From Phyllobacterium brassicacearum (GTDB taxonomy: Bacteria; Pseudomonadota; Alphaproteobacteria; Rhizobiales; Rhizobiaceae): a DNA stretch of 64,000 nucleotides. The position numbers and the translations under genes are program-made. The notes beneath the pieces were generated by a model. That model did no database searches and was not told where the DNA came from. It saw only the letters and a list, made by a program, of their open reading frames with translations. Each line of letters opens with the position of its first letter. The stretch's first letter is position 1. Below are positions 13,117 to 22,999 of the stretch, in pieces. The stretch spans positions 1-64,000 of the forward strand of contig NZ_PGGO01000015.1 in assembly GCF_003010955.1 (NCBI RefSeq), written 5' to 3'.

Positions 13117-13135
13117 CTCGACCAATATGGTAGAG
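13117..13135. promoter_or_regulatory. Candidate operator upstream of ssuA
   Basis: CTCGACC-AATAT-GGTAGAG is a 19-bp near-perfect palindrome (6 of 7 arm pairs) about 77 nt upstream of the ssuA start. Its position would suit control of the sulfonate operon. The regulator is not known from this window. Confidence 0.35.
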
Positions 13136-13261
13136 AAAAGAATTTTCATAGAATTGCAGGGGGCGGGATTAGTTTTCTCAGGCGCCTGCCAGCTCGCGCA
13201 ATGTGGGCGAAGTTCGTGTCAGGTCTTGGCGTCAGCGCAGTTGCGGAGGCGCGGGGCTCTC

Positions 13262-14416
13262 TCAGTCGTCCTCGAAGCCGCCGCTCAGCTTCATTCCCTC
13301 GATCGAGGTAGCACCGTCCTGCTTGATAACGGTCAGAGCGCGCACCCCCGTCCGCGCCGTAATCTCATCGGCGAGCACACGTGAATGCGTGACAATCCAC
13401 AATTGGGTCCGCTCTGCCGCCTGGGCAATCATGTCGGCGAGCGCCGGGAGCATTGAAGGGTGCAAGCTGGTTTCCGGTTCGTTCAAGGCAACCAGGCGAG
13501 GCAGCCGGTAGGACAGCAACGCGCCCGCAAGTGCCAGAAATCGTATCTGGCCGTCGGAGAGTTCTTCCGGCCGGAACAGACGCTGCGGAAACTCCGGGAG
13601 GCGCAGCCCGAACGTCGCCGTTTCACCGGGAACAGGGACGTCGAGCGTTGCCCCGCCCAGTGCATCGGCAATGCAGCGGTCGAGATCGACCGTATCCTCG
13701 CGAATATGCACAAGCGTTGCAAAAACCGCGGCAAGATTGCCGCCATCCTCGTCGAGAAGCGGGGCCGTGATCGCCAGTGACGGTTGACGAACGGGCGAAT
13801 CCCGATCCGTCCGGAACCCGTGATAGAAACGCCAACCGAGAACCGTTGCGCGCAAATCGCCGATTTCCGGATAGCGCCCCGAGCTGCCAAGGATTGCCAG
13901 CGCTGTCTCCGAATCGAGAAGCCTGACCGGATGTTCGATTCGCCGCCCCTTGTCGTCGCGCGCAAACACGGCCGGCCCCTTGCGGCCCATCATCTCGACA
14001 GGCCGCCGGCCGCTGTCGATGCTCAGCGTTTCTTCCTTGATCTGCGGCTCGAAGGCAAACCCGGCCGCGGCCGGCGGTCTCAGCCCAATTTCCACCTGGT
14101 AACTTGGCGCCAGACCGGTCTCCACCGAATAACCCGACCGGATTGCGGTTTCGTCGTTGTCAAACTCGTTATTGAAAACCATGCGGACAGGTCCGGATCG
14201 GCGCGTGCCGGTCCACAATGCCGATTGCATGCCGCCCTCGCGCGCAATCTCGTATGACAGCGTACCCTCCGCCGAAGCTTTGATGAGCTGCATGGCCCGA
14301 TAGAGATTCGATTTTCCGACGCCGTTCTCGCCGACGAACAAGGCGAGCCTGCCGATATCGAGACGGATGGAGCGCAACGACCGGTAACCGGTCGCGGAAA
14401 GCGAGGTCAGGCGCAT
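13262..14416 (-). CDS. Predicted AAA ATPase of the RecF/OLD-like type
   Basis: A 384-residue ATPase with Walker A GENGVGKSN (about residues 30-38), an ABC-like signature LSDGQIRFLALA, Walker B RLVALNEPETSLHPS and the downstream VTHSRVLADEI. This is the compact SMC/RecF-like AAA family (similar to COG4637) with no fused nuclease domain visible, so it is not a full OLD nuclease. Function is unknown; DNA-related roles are only a family-level inference. It lies 59 nt after lptE and could be cotranscribed with leuS-lptE, in the place where holA is commonly found in relatives. Confidence 0.85.
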   Translation of the reverse strand: MRLTSLSATGYRSLRSIRLDIGRLALFVGENGVGKSNLYRAMQLIKASAEGTLSYEIAREGGMQSALWTGTRRSGPVRMVFNNEFDNDETAIRSGYSVETGLAPSYQVEIGLRPPAAAGFAFEPQIKEETLSIDSGRRPVEMMGRKGPAVFARDDKGRRIEHPVRLLDSETALAILGSSGRYPEIGDLRATVLGWRFYHGFRTDRDSPVRQPSLAITAPLLDEDGGNLAAVFATLVHIREDTVDLDRCIADALGGATLDVPVPGETATFGLRLPEFPQRLFRPEELSDGQIRFLALAGALLSYRLPRLVALNEPETSLHPSMLPALADMIAQAAERTQLWIVTHSRVLADEITARTGVRALTVIKQDGATSIEGMKLSGGFEDD

Positions 14417-14433
14417 TCGGGCCCCTAATAGTT

Positions 14434-14477
14434 AGAGACTGACTGGAAAGTCGTGTCGAATTTCAAAACAGTCTCTT
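14434..14477. repeat. Short inverted repeat over the lptE stop, possible repeat remnant
   Basis: AGAGACTG (14434-14441) and CAGTCTCT (14470-14477) face each other, and the lptE stop codon lies in the right arm. The ends resemble the outer ends of repeat copy E (AGAGACCGTTT), so this may be a deleted copy of family 1 retaining only its termini. Confidence 0.4.
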
Positions 14478-15051
14478 AGAACTTGGAGAGATCCTGCGCC
14501 ACACTGAGATTCAATGCCTCCGCAAGCTCGCGCGCAGCGCGATTGGCCGCATCCCTCTGGGCTCTCGTCACGGCATACCGCTGTCTGGGCGCATCATAAT
14601 TGGCAGTTACGAGCCGGCTTCCCTTTCCGACGACCTGTCCATCGGAAATACGTGTCACGACATAGCTACCTGTCATGCGCACCAGGCCAGCCGTTGGCTG
14701 ACCGGATTTGTCGTTGGTCGCATTCTGCACGAGCATCAGCGACAGATATTGCGGGGCCACGCTAAGCTGCATCGAGTAGGCCGGGCTTGCCGGCTCGCCT
14801 GCCCCACCGGCAAACAGGAAGATCAAATGGTTGCGAACTTCCTGGGCTTCACGGGTGCCCGGCTGATTGATTGCGACCGTAGCCAGTCGCGAACGAACGC
14901 TGCCATTCACACCAGCACCGGTGCTGGCCACCGGGCTGGGGTCGGAATACAGCGGCCGCACCTGACATCCCCCGACGACCAAGGCCATACCGAGAACGCA
15001 GGCGCACAAGAGGCGCTTTGGGACCGGCTGAAAACGATCAGGCAACGACAT
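14476..15051 (-). CDS. lptE: LPS-assembly lipoprotein LptE-like
   Basis: A 191-residue outer-membrane lipoprotein. The signal peptide ends in a lipobox VVGGC (Cys near residue 29), followed by QVRPLYSD, the usual start of mature alphaproteobacterial LptE. LptE plugs the LptD barrel that places LPS in the outer leaflet. The start at 15051 overlaps the leuS 3' end by 14 nt, and leuS-lptE is the conserved gene pair that supports the call despite low sequence conservation of the family. Confidence 0.88.
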   Translation of the reverse strand: MSLPDRFQPVPKRLLCACVLGMALVVGGCQVRPLYSDPSPVASTGAGVNGSVRSRLATVAINQPGTREAQEVRNHLIFLFAGGAGEPASPAYSMQLSVAPQYLSLMLVQNATNDKSGQPTAGLVRMTGSYVVTRISDGQVVGKGSRLVTANYDAPRQRYAVTRAQRDAANRAARELAEALNLSVAQDLSKF

Positions 15052-17656
15052 TGATGATCCTCTGCGGTACAACGATGACTTTCTTCGGTAAACTGCCGTT
15101 CAACGCTGCCTTGACAAAATCAAGCGCGAGCGCGGCTTCTTCGACCGCCAATTGATCTGCGTCGCGGGCAATTGTCAAATCACCACGCTTCTTGCCATTG
15201 ATCTGGACGGGTATGGTCACATCATTTTCGACGATCAAAGACTCGTCATATGCCGGCCAAGCCTGATGCGCTACAAGGCCGCTGCCGTTCAGCGCTTGTC
15301 CGCACTCTTCGGCCAAATGCGGCATCATCGGTGCAATCATGGCGACCAGCATGTTGGTCGCATCCCGGCACGCACCAATCAAGGCCTTGTCGGCCTCGCC
15401 GGCAGCGACCTTCTGCAAGGGTCCGGACAAGACATTCACCAGTTCATAGAGACGTGCGACCGCCTTGTTGAACGCCAGCTTCTCGATGTCCTCGCCGACA
15501 GCCTTCACTGTCTTGTGCGCGGACTTGGAAACCTGCAGCGATTCGCCCTCCGAGGCAGCGGCCGGCTCGGCAGTCTTCAGCACGTCTGCGGCTTCGGAGA
15601 TCAACCGCCAGACGCGCTGAACGAATCGGTGCGCACCCTCGACGCCGGCTTCCGTCCAGATCACATCCCGTTCTGGCGGCGAATCGGACAGCATGAACCA
15701 GCGTGCGGTATCGGCGCCATAGGAAGCGATGATGTCATCCGGATCGACGACATTCTTCTTCGACTTCGACATTTTTTCGATCGAGCCGATCTCGATTTCC
15801 TCGCCGCTGTCGATCCTCACCGCACGGCGCTGCCCGTCTATCTCCTCGAGCCTGACCTCCGCCGGTGTGACCCATCCATCTTTGCCTTTGTACGTCTCGT
15901 GCACTACCATGCCCTGTGTGAACATGCCCTTGAACGGTTCGCTGACATCAAGATGTCCCGTCAGCTTCATTGCGCGGGTAAAGAAGCGCGAATAAAGCAG
16001 GTGCAGGATCGCGTGTTCGATACCGCCGATATACTGATCCACCGGCAGCCAGTGATTGGCGGCTTTCGGGTCAGTCGGCGCATCTTCCCAGGGTGCGGTA
16101 AAGCGGGCGAAGTACCACGATGAATCGACAAACGTATCCATCGTGTCCGTTTCGCGGCGCGCAGCCTTGCCGCACTGCGGACAGTTGACGTGCCGCCAGG
16201 TCGGGTGACGGTCGAGCGGATTGCCCGGACGGTCGAACTCGACATCGTCCGGCAGCTTGACCGGCAGATCAGCCTTGGGAACCGGAACCACACCGCAATC
16301 ATCGCAATGGATCATCGGGATCGGGCAGCCCCAATAGCGCTGACGCGAAATACCCCAGTCGCGCAAGCGGAAATTCACCTTGCGCTCGCCTTGTGGGCGG
16401 TTACCGATGGTCTGCTTTTCCAGCCGGTTCGCCACATCATCGAATGCCTCGGCAGGTGACATTCCATCGAGGAACCGTGAATTGATCATCACCCCGTCAT
16501 CGACATAGGCCGTTTCCGTGATCTGGAACGTCGCCGCATCGGCATCCTTCGGCATGACAACAGCGACCACCGGCAGGCCATACTTGTTGGCAAAGTCCAG
16601 GTCGCGCTGATCCCCGGACGGGCAGCCGAAGATCGCGCCCGTGCCGTAGTCCATCAGGACGAAATTTGCGACATAAACCGGCAGCTTCCAGTCCGGATCG
16701 AATGGATGCTCGACGCGCAGCCCGGTGTCGAAGCCCTTCTTCTCGGCTGTCTCCAGTGCAACAACAGAGGTGCCGGCGTGTCGGCATTCCTCGTTGAATT
16801 TGGCCAGTTCCATATTGGCTTCCGCCGCCTTCTTGGCGAGCGGATGATCCGCAGCAATCGCGATGAACGAGGCGCCAAACAATGTGTCCGGACGCGTCGT
16901 ATAAACCTCGATCTCGTTTTCGCCGCCGGCGTGCGACTTTTCATCCAGCGCCCAGCGGATCAGCATGCCCTCGGACTTCCCGATCCAGTTGCGCTGCATC
17001 AGGCGCACTTTTTCCGGCCACTGATCGAGACCGTCAAGCGCGCTCAGCAGTTCTTCATTGAAATCGGTGATCTTGAAGAACCATTGCGTCAGCTCGCGCT
17101 GTTCGACCAGCGCGCCGGAGCGCCAGCCGCGACCGTCGATCACCTGCTCGTTGGCAAGAACGGTCATGTCCTCCGGATCCCAATTGACCTTGGAGGATTT
17201 ACGCGTCACCAGTCCTTTCTCGACAAAGTCGAGGAACAGCATCTGCTGGCGATGATAATATTCGACATCGCAGGTAGCGAACTCTCGCGACCAGTCGAGC
17301 GACAGCCCCATGGATTTGAGCTGGCCGCGCATCGTCTCGATGTTCTGGTAGGTCCAAGCCTTTGGATGGACCTTGTTTTGCATCGCGGCGTTTTCCGCGG
17401 GCATGCCGAACGCATCCCATCCCATCGGATGCAGGACATTGAACCCCTTGGCACGCTTGTAGCGGGCAACGACATCGCCCATGGCATAGTTGCGCACGTG
17501 CCCCATATGGATGCGTCCCGATGGATAGGGGAACATCTCAAGCACGTAATACGGGTCGCGCGGATCATCATTCGGCGTCTCGAAAAGTTTGGCATCGTCC
17601 CAAACTTTCTGCCAATGCTTTTCGGCTACGCGTGGATTATATCGTTCGGTTGCCAT
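15038..17656 (-). CDS. leuS: Leucyl-tRNA synthetase
   Basis: This 872-residue class I aminoacyl-tRNA synthetase charges tRNA-Leu. HIGH-type motif [14 protein letters not shown], the editing-domain segment [21 protein letters not shown], and the KMSKS loop [14 protein letters not shown] are all present. The ATG at 17656 ([16 protein letters not shown]) is chosen because upstream in-frame codons do not match the family. It overlaps lptE at the 3' end and is divergent from the YggS-like gene. Confidence 0.98.
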   Translation of the reverse strand: MATERYNPRVAEKHWQKVWDDAKLFETPNDDPRDPYYVLEMFPYPSGRIHMGHVRNYAMGDVVARYKRAKGFNVLHPMGWDAFGMPAENAAMQNKVHPKAWTYQNIETMRGQLKSMGLSLDWSREFATCDVEYYHRQQMLFLDFVEKGLVTRKSSKVNWDPEDMTVLANEQVIDGRGWRSGALVEQRELTQWFFKITDFNEELLSALDGLDQWPEKVRLMQRNWIGKSEGMLIRWALDEKSHAGGENEIEVYTTRPDTLFGASFIAIAADHPLAKKAAEANMELAKFNEECRHAGTSVVALETAEKKGFDTGLRVEHPFDPDWKLPVYVANFVLMDYGTGAIFGCPSGDQRDLDFANKYGLPVVAVVMPKDADAATFQITETAYVDDGVMINSRFLDGMSPAEAFDDVANRLEKQTIGNRPQGERKVNFRLRDWGISRQRYWGCPIPMIHCDDCGVVPVPKADLPVKLPDDVEFDRPGNPLDRHPTWRHVNCPQCGKAARRETDTMDTFVDSSWYFARFTAPWEDAPTDPKAANHWLPVDQYIGGIEHAILHLLYSRFFTRAMKLTGHLDVSEPFKGMFTQGMVVHETYKGKDGWVTPAEVRLEEIDGQRRAVRIDSGEEIEIGSIEKMSKSKKNVVDPDDIIASYGADTARWFMLSDSPPERDVIWTEAGVEGAHRFVQRVWRLISEAADVLKTAEPAAASEGESLQVSKSAHKTVKAVGEDIEKLAFNKAVARLYELVNVLSGPLQKVAAGEADKALIGACRDATNMLVAMIAPMMPHLAEECGQALNGSGLVAHQAWPAYDESLIVENDVTIPVQINGKKRGDLTIARDADQLAVEEAALALDFVKAALNGSLPKKVIVVPQRIINVVA

Positions 17657-17788
17657 GAACGGAATTCTCTTGCAAAGGATAATGGTTGCGGGACCTTCAC
17701 CATGGATTGGTGGGACCGTCAACCATTTGAAGCTGAAGGAACCCGCGAAAACCGGGCTCGTGTATCATAAATAGGACTCAACCGCGCC

Positions 17789-18451
17789 ATGCCCAATGCC
17801 GTTGACCAACTTTTTGCCGTTCAAAACGAAATTCGCAAAGCCGAAGCCGAGGCCAATCGCCCACAAGGCTCAGTTACATTGGTCGCCGTCTCCAAGACCT
17901 TCGACGCGGATACGATCCGGCCCGTCATCGAAGCGGGCCAGCGCGTTTTTGGTGAGAACCGTGTGCAGGAAGCGCAATTGAAGTGGCCGTATATGCGCTC
18001 CGATTTTCCGGATCTCGAGCTGCATCTGATCGGGCCGCTGCAGTCCAACAAGACACAGGAAGCGGTCGCTCTTTTCGATGTCATCGAGACCGTCGATCGT
18101 GAGAAGATTGCCGCTGCATTGAGTCTCGAAATGAAGAAGCAAAACCGCTTCCCAAGGCTTTACGTACAGGTCAATACCGGTTCAGAGCCGCAAAAGGCCG
18201 GTATCGAACCGAAAGAGGCCGTAGCGTTCGTCACGCGCTGCCGGGACGTTCACGGGCTCATCGTCGAGGGGCTCATGTGCATCCCGCCGGCCGACGAAAA
18301 CCCGGGGCCGCATTTTGCCCTGCTGGAAAAAATCGCGCGGGAAGCTCAGGTCGAGAAACTTTCGATGGGCATGTCGGGAGACTATGAGATCGCCATTGGT
18401 TTCGGCGCGACTTCGGTACGGGTCGGCTCTGCCATATTCGGCAGCCGGTAA
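17789..18451 (+). CDS. YggS-family pyridoxal phosphate homeostasis protein
   Basis: A 220-residue alanine-racemase-fold protein that binds PLP without known catalysis and buffers the cofactor pool. The PLP lysine lies in TLVAVSKTF (about residue 36), followed by FGENRVQEAQLKW, HLIGPLQSNKTQEAV and the C-terminal LSMGMSGDYEIAIGFGATSVRVGSAIFG. Length and motifs are typical. It ends 2 nt from the stop of the convergent M15-like gene. Confidence 0.93.
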   Translation: MPNAVDQLFAVQNEIRKAEAEANRPQGSVTLVAVSKTFDADTIRPVIEAGQRVFGENRVQEAQLKWPYMRSDFPDLELHLIGPLQSNKTQEAVALFDVIETVDREKIAAALSLEMKKQNRFPRLYVQVNTGSEPQKAGIEPKEAVAFVTRCRDVHGLIVEGLMCIPPADENPGPHFALLEKIAREAQVEKLSMGMSGDYEIAIGFGATSVRVGSAIFGSR

Positions 18452-18453
18452 GA

Positions 18454-18990
18454 TTACCAGCTGCGGCGCGGCCCTGTGTCGATGTGATAATAGCCCGCAG
18501 GATAGCGCTTCAAACCACCGACTTCCTTGATGCCCGATAGATGCTGCATAAGGCCCGAGGCCTTGCCATGCACGCGGAAATCAACAGCCTGGCAGTTGAG
18601 GTGATAGGACTTGTCCCGGCCGCCGACACTGCGGTTGCGCGATCGTGACCGAACCGTCGAGTTGACTGTGAGCGGTCCATATTTTGCTGAAACGCGATTG
18701 AGAACATTCTTCAACTGTTCCGGAATGCACTTGGACGGCGCCTTGTAGTCTATATAAGCCTTGCCGCGAGGCATCGCTGCGAGTACCAGCGGGCTGATCT
18801 TGTCGAAAACGGAATCGTTGAGGAGATGCGCGTGCTCCTCGTCAAAAAGATGAGCTCCCACCCGCTCCTGCGGATTGGAAGGCTCAGGCAATGTCCCAGC
18901 ATCCGCTGGAAGGGCCAGGGCAAGAACGGTCAGGGCAAACGGCAGGAATTTCGCGCGGAACGCAACGCTGCGCAAGGGTTGAATGGTCAT
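18454..18990 (-). CDS. Secreted M15-type peptidase-like protein (YcbK/DUF882-like)
   Basis: A 178-residue protein with an N-terminal signal peptide (LPFALTVLALALPADAG) and a C-terminal domain like the peptidase M15A/YcbK group. Candidate zinc ligands are the His of SYHLNCQAVDF, its Asp six residues on, and the His of GYYHIDTG. Relatives act on or bind peptidoglycan cross-links in the periplasm; the substrate here is unknown. An AAGGATCG site precedes the ATG. It is divergent from acs across a 296-nt gap. Confidence 0.82.
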   Translation of the reverse strand: MTIQPLRSVAFRAKFLPFALTVLALALPADAGTLPEPSNPQERVGAHLFDEEHAHLLNDSVFDKISPLVLAAMPRGKAYIDYKAPSKCIPEQLKNVLNRVSAKYGPLTVNSTVRSRSRNRSVGGRDKSYHLNCQAVDFRVHGKASGLMQHLSGIKEVGGLKRYPAGYYHIDTGPRRSW

Positions 18991-19116
18991 TCTTCGATCC
19001 TTGGTGTGGCGCAGACTTTTTATGATTGTGCGGCGCGCCTTATGTGTCCTCCCAAGTCAAGGCGGCGACCGTTCACGCCTAAATGTGTCCAAAATGGACC
19101 GGGTTCCATGACAAAA

Positions 19117-19133
19117 TGTAACGGTATATTACA
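19117..19133. promoter_or_regulatory. Candidate operator/promoter upstream of acs
   Basis: TGTAA-CGGTATA-TTACA is a 17-bp palindrome about 155 nt before the acs start, and it contains a TATATT that could serve as a -10 box. No good -35 is visible. The rest of the 18991-19286 gap shows only a GTCC/GGAC mini-hairpin near 19090. Confidence 0.3.
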
Positions 19134-19286
19134 ACGGGTGGTTGCGCTGTCCGACCGGGGCATCAGCCCATTCTGCTGATTTGCCATATTTACGCATTGA
19201 TTTGCTTGGTGATAATGAAAGCTATCCGTCTCCCGCCCGGGAGACATCGGGTGGAGGCCCGACATCTCAGATTCTGGAGGAAATTG

Positions 19287-21239
19287 ATGTCCGAGAAGGT
19301 TTATCCCGTGCTGGCAAGCGCGAAGAAAGACGCGCTCATCGACAATGAGACCTATCTCAACTGGTACAAGCAGAGCATCAAGGACCCGGAAAAGTTCTGG
19401 GCAAAACACGGGAAACGCATCGACTGGTTCAAGCCCTATACCAAGGTCAAGAACACCTCGTTCGAAGGCAAGGTCGCCATCAAATGGTTCGAGGACGGGG
19501 TCACCAACGTTTCCTACAACTGCATCGACCGCCACCTGAAGAAGCGCGGCGATCAGGTCGCCATCATCTGGGAAGGTGACAATCCCTACCTCGACAAAAA
19601 GATCACCTATAATGAGCTTTACGAGCAGGTCTGCCGCCTCGCCAATGTGCTGAAGAAGCACGGCGTCAAGAAGGGCGACCGCGTCACCATCTACATGCCG
19701 ATGATCCCCGAAGCATCCTACGCGATGCTCGCCTGCACACGCATCGGCGCCATCCATTCCGTCGTTTTCGGCGGCTTCTCACCGGACGCACTTGCAGGGC
19801 GCATCGTTGACTGCGAGTCGACCTTCGTCATCACCTCGGACGAAGGCATGCGTGGCGGCAAGCCGATCCCGCTCAAGGACAATACCGACAAGGCGATCGA
19901 TATCGCCGCCAGGCACCATGTTATGGTGAAGAACGTGCTTGTCGTACGCCGCACGGGCGGCAAGACCGGCTGGGCGCCGGGCCGCGATCTCTGGTACCAT
20001 GAGGAAATTGCCAGCGTTAAGCCGGAATGCAAGCCGGAGAAGATGAAGGCGGAAGATCCGCTGTTCATCCTTTACACCTCCGGTTCCACCGGCAAGCCGA
20101 AAGGTGTTCTTCACACCACTGGCGGCTATCTGGTCTACGCATCGATGACCCACCAATATGTCTTCGATTACCATGACGGCGATATCTATTGGTGCACGGC
20201 CGATGTCGGCTGGGTCACCGGCCACTCCTATATCGTCTACGGACCTCTGGCCAATGGCGCGACGACGCTGATGTTCGAAGGCGTTCCGAACTACCCGTCC
20301 GTATCCCGCTTCTGGGACGTCATCGACAAGCACAAGGTCAACATCTTCTATACCGCCCCAACCGCCATCCGCGCCCTGATGAGCGCCGGCGATGAGCCGG
20401 TGAAGAAGACGTCGCGCAAGTCACTGCGTATCCTCGGTTCGGTGGGCGAACCCATCAATCCGGAAGCCTGGGAATGGTATTATCAGGTGGTCGGCGACAA
20501 ACGCTCGCCCATCGTCGACACGTGGTGGCAGACCGAGACCGGCGGTATCCTCATCACGCCGTTGCCCGGCGCAACTGCTCTGAAGCCAGGCTCTGCCACA
20601 CGGCCGTTCTTCGGCGTCCAGCCGCAGCTTGTCGACAATGAAGGCGATGTTCTCGAAGGCGCTGCCGACGGCAATCTCTGCATCATCGATTCCTGGCCCG
20701 GCCAGATGCGCACGGTCTATGGCGATCACAAGCGCTTCATCGAAACCTACTTCTCCACCTACAAGGGCAAGTACTTCACCGGCGACGGCTGTCGCCGTGA
20801 CAAGGACGGCTATTACTGGATCACGGGCCGCGTCGATGACGTCCTCAATGTCTCCGGCCACCGCATGGGAACGGCTGAAGTGGAATCAGCGCTGGTATCG
20901 CACGACACCGTTTCCGAAGCCGCTGTCGTCGGCTATCCCCACGATCTCAAGGGCCAGGGCATCTACTGCTATGTCACGCTGATGGCAGGTCTCGATGGCA
21001 CCGACGAGCTGCGCAAGGAACTCGTCACCCATGTACGCAAGGAGATCGGTCCGATCGCCTCGCCGGACAAGATCCAGTTTGCACCTAGCCTGCCCAAGAC
21101 CCGCTCTGGCAAGATCATGCGCCGTATCCTGCGCAAGATCGCGGAGGATGATTTCGGCGCACTTGGCGATACGTCAACGCTCGCCGATCCGGCTGTCGTC
21201 GACGACCTGATCGCCAACAGGCAAAACAGGAAGGGCTGA
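19287..21239 (+). CDS. acs: Acetyl-CoA synthetase
   Basis: A 650-residue AMP-forming enzyme converting acetate, ATP and CoA to acetyl-CoA. The A3 motif [12 protein letters not shown], the A5 region [10 protein letters not shown] and the C-terminal lysine in [16 protein letters not shown] (the site acetylated to switch the enzyme off) are all present. The start at 19287 is set by a strong GGAGGAAAT site; an upstream in-frame extension is not family-like. It is convergent with cfa through repeat copy C. Confidence 0.98.
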   Translation: MSEKVYPVLASAKKDALIDNETYLNWYKQSIKDPEKFWAKHGKRIDWFKPYTKVKNTSFEGKVAIKWFEDGVTNVSYNCIDRHLKKRGDQVAIIWEGDNPYLDKKITYNELYEQVCRLANVLKKHGVKKGDRVTIYMPMIPEASYAMLACTRIGAIHSVVFGGFSPDALAGRIVDCESTFVITSDEGMRGGKPIPLKDNTDKAIDIAARHHVMVKNVLVVRRTGGKTGWAPGRDLWYHEEIASVKPECKPEKMKAEDPLFILYTSGSTGKPKGVLHTTGGYLVYASMTHQYVFDYHDGDIYWCTADVGWVTGHSYIVYGPLANGATTLMFEGVPNYPSVSRFWDVIDKHKVNIFYTAPTAIRALMSAGDEPVKKTSRKSLRILGSVGEPINPEAWEWYYQVVGDKRSPIVDTWWQTETGGILITPLPGATALKPGSATRPFFGVQPQLVDNEGDVLEGAADGNLCIIDSWPGQMRTVYGDHKRFIETYFSTYKGKYFTGDGCRRDKDGYYWITGRVDDVLNVSGHRMGTAEVESALVSHDTVSEAAVVGYPHDLKGQGIYCYVTLMAGLDGTDELRKELVTHVRKEIGPIASPDKIQFAPSLPKTRSGKIMRRILRKIAEDDFGALGDTSTLADPAVVDDLIANRQNRKG

Positions 21240-21267
21240 TCTTTCCTTCCTTCAATAAGCACTGCCC

Positions 21268-21389
21268 GTAAATTCAGCCTGATGAGTCAGCTGATGTGGT
21301 TTCCGAGAACCGTAGCGCAGTGGACTTTTGGGTCCATGAGCACCGGAAGCGCAGAAAATCGCATCAGATGGCCATCAGGGTGGATTTAC
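21268..21389. repeat. Stem-loop repeat family 1, copy C
   Basis: 122 bp between the convergent acs and cfa genes. Outer ends GTAAATTCAGCCTGATG and CATCAGGGTGGATTTAC pair; the middle stem has CTGATG/CATCAG and the tip hairpin is GGAC/GTCC. The cfa stop codon (21386-21388) lies within its right end. It is closest to copy E. Confidence 0.88.
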
Positions 21390-22651
21390 CGATAAAGATC
21401 AGCCCGCGTCTGCGGCACGGCCGACAACCCGCGCTTGCGCTTGGATGCCAGTGTCTGATTGATCTGCACGGTACCCCGCTCGAAAGCCAGCGCGCAGCCG
21501 GTCAGATAGAGCAGCCAAAGCCGAGCCTTGGGCGCGCCGACTTCGGCGATCGCTTCGTCAAACCGGGCGTGGAGCCGGTCCGCCCACATTCGGCAGGTCT
21601 TGCCGTAATGCTCGCGCAAATTCTCGACATCATGCACTTCGAAACCGTGACCCTCGAGGTTCTCGACGGTCATACCGAGGTGATCAAGCTCACCACCGGG
21701 GAAAATATACTTCACCAGCGCCAAGTGCTCGGCACTTTTGCGCCCGAACGTCTTCTTGTTGCGTTTCATACGCCGCGTGATCGCATGATGCAGGTAAAGC
21801 CCGCCCGGGCGCAGCAGGCGGCGCACGCTGGAATAATAGGTGTCGTAATGCGCTATGCCTACCGCTTCGAACATGCCGATTGACGAGATCTTGTCGAACT
21901 GACCCTCGAGGTGTTCGTAGGATTTGACGTGGATAGTGATCTTGTCTTCGAGTCCTTCGGCCTTGATCCGCTCTCGCGCCAGTGCCGTCTGCGCTTCGGA
22001 CAGCGAGACTCCCGTCCCCGTCACGCCATAATGCTTCGCCGCATAGATCAACATCGCGCCCCAGCCGCAACCGATATCCAGCAGCCGGTCGCCCGGTTGC
22101 AAACGCAGCTTGCGGCAAATGAGCTCGAGCTTGTCGGCCTGCGCCTGGTCGATCGTATTGGCCCAATCGGTGAAATAGGCACAGGTATAGACCATGCGAT
22201 CGTCGAGAAAGAGCTGATAGAAGGCATTCGACACATCGTAATGATGGGTGATGGCTTCCTTGTTGGAGCCGCTGACGTAGGGGTCCTTGCCGCCTAATCC
22301 GGAATTGCTGGCCTTGCTGCGGCCAAGCAGCAGCGAAGGCACATCCTTCAGCAACTGCCACTTCGGCAGGCTCTTGAGCTTCTGCTTGAACTTTCCCTTG
22401 GGACCGCGCTCGACGAGATCGAACAGCGTGCCGTTCTTCACATCGATTTGTCCGGAAACCCACAATTCGACGATGGAGCCGATATTCGGCTTCAAGGCAA
22501 TCTGGCGCACCGCCATCGGGTCGTTGATGGCGAGCACAGGACCATCCGTTTCGCCAATTCTGCTACCGTCCCATAATTCGACGGCAAATTGCGGCTCGAG
22601 TACGTCGATTACCGTGCGGATAATCCGCGCCGCTCTATCTTCAGCTGCCAT
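21386..22651 (-). CDS. cfa: Cyclopropane-fatty-acyl-phospholipid synthase
   Basis: A 421-residue SAM-dependent enzyme that methylenates unsaturated acyl chains in membrane phospholipids. A lipid-binding N-terminal domain is followed by the methyltransferase: VYTCAYF, the SAM site LLDIGCGWGAMLIYAA, the GVSLSEAQ motif and SIGMFEAVG. An AGAGGCACAGG site precedes the ATG. The same family includes related alphaproteobacterial paralogues, so the gene symbol is by overall similarity. Confidence 0.93.
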   Translation of the reverse strand: MAAEDRAARIIRTVIDVLEPQFAVELWDGSRIGETDGPVLAINDPMAVRQIALKPNIGSIVELWVSGQIDVKNGTLFDLVERGPKGKFKQKLKSLPKWQLLKDVPSLLLGRSKASNSGLGGKDPYVSGSNKEAITHHYDVSNAFYQLFLDDRMVYTCAYFTDWANTIDQAQADKLELICRKLRLQPGDRLLDIGCGWGAMLIYAAKHYGVTGTGVSLSEAQTALARERIKAEGLEDKITIHVKSYEHLEGQFDKISSIGMFEAVGIAHYDTYYSSVRRLLRPGGLYLHHAITRRMKRNKKTFGRKSAEHLALVKYIFPGGELDHLGMTVENLEGHGFEVHDVENLREHYGKTCRMWADRLHARFDEAIAEVGAPKARLWLLYLTGCALAFERGTVQINQTLASKRKRGLSAVPQTRADLYR

Positions 22652-22834
22652 CCTGTGCCTCTAACCATCTGTCCGAATACGCCATCGACGCTTTGTGAAA
22701 AACTCGACTTGGCTTATGGCGGCAATTGCGGTTTGGCAAGCTGTCTGCAAGACCCGTCAAATTTTTCTCTTGAATCGCGGGCAAAGACACCCCATTCTTG
22801 GTTTGTGTTCAACGAATGTAAAGGAGGTGATCCG

Positions 22835-22903
22835 ATGTCTCGTGATTTCGAAAACTGCCACAAGGCGTCCGATGCTTTCCATCGGGGATCGTCTCTCCGT
22901 TGA
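22835..22903 (+). CDS. 22-residue small protein with near-maximal ribosome-binding site
   Basis: The ORF reads MSRDFENCHKASDAFHRG followed by SSLR, with no signal peptide or membrane segment. Its 14-nt leader AAAGGAGGTGATCC is fully complementary to the expected alphaproteobacterial 16S rRNA 3' end, with GGAGG 7 nt from the ATG. I do not recognise a family. It could be a functional microprotein, or the translation signal itself may be the function (ribosome capture on a regulatory RNA). It is convergent with the toxin-antitoxin genes and divergent from cfa. Confidence 0.55.
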   Translation: MSRDFENCHKASDAFHRGSSLR

Positions 22904-22968
22904 ATAAGCACCTTGGCTGAGTCCAAGGAAGAAGGCCAAACGACAGCTTTGTGCCAGACGGAATTGCG

Positions 22969-22999
22969 GGGCCACCCTTCGGGGTGGCCCTTTCCGTTT
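22969..22999 (+). terminator. Intrinsic terminator of the small transcript
   Basis: GGGCCACCC, a TTCG tetraloop, then GGGTGGCCC and TTTCCGTTT. A perfect 9-bp GC stem with a T-rich tail reads clearly on the plus strand. The tail overlaps the stop codon of the antitoxin gene on the minus strand. Confidence 0.88.

Larger units (their letters stand above)
22800..22999 (+). ncRNA. Candidate small RNA carrying a 22-codon ORF
   Basis: The stretch holds, in order, an unusually long Shine-Dalgarno sequence (22820-22833), a 22-codon ORF, a hairpin inside the ORF (CCGATG/CATCGG, 22869-22885), a second hairpin (CCTTGG/CCAAGG, 22911-22928) and a strong terminator (22969-22999). This is the layout of a short independent transcript of roughly 200 nt, possibly a dual-function RNA. 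The 5' end is approximate; I could not settle a promoter in 22652-22800. Confidence 0.55.

Noticed and set aside
22820-22833. Fragment of a 16S rRNA 3' end on the minus strand
   Set aside because: Only the 14 nt match; the flanking sequence is unlike the conserved 16S helix 45 region, and the match makes sense as a plus-strand ribosome-binding site.
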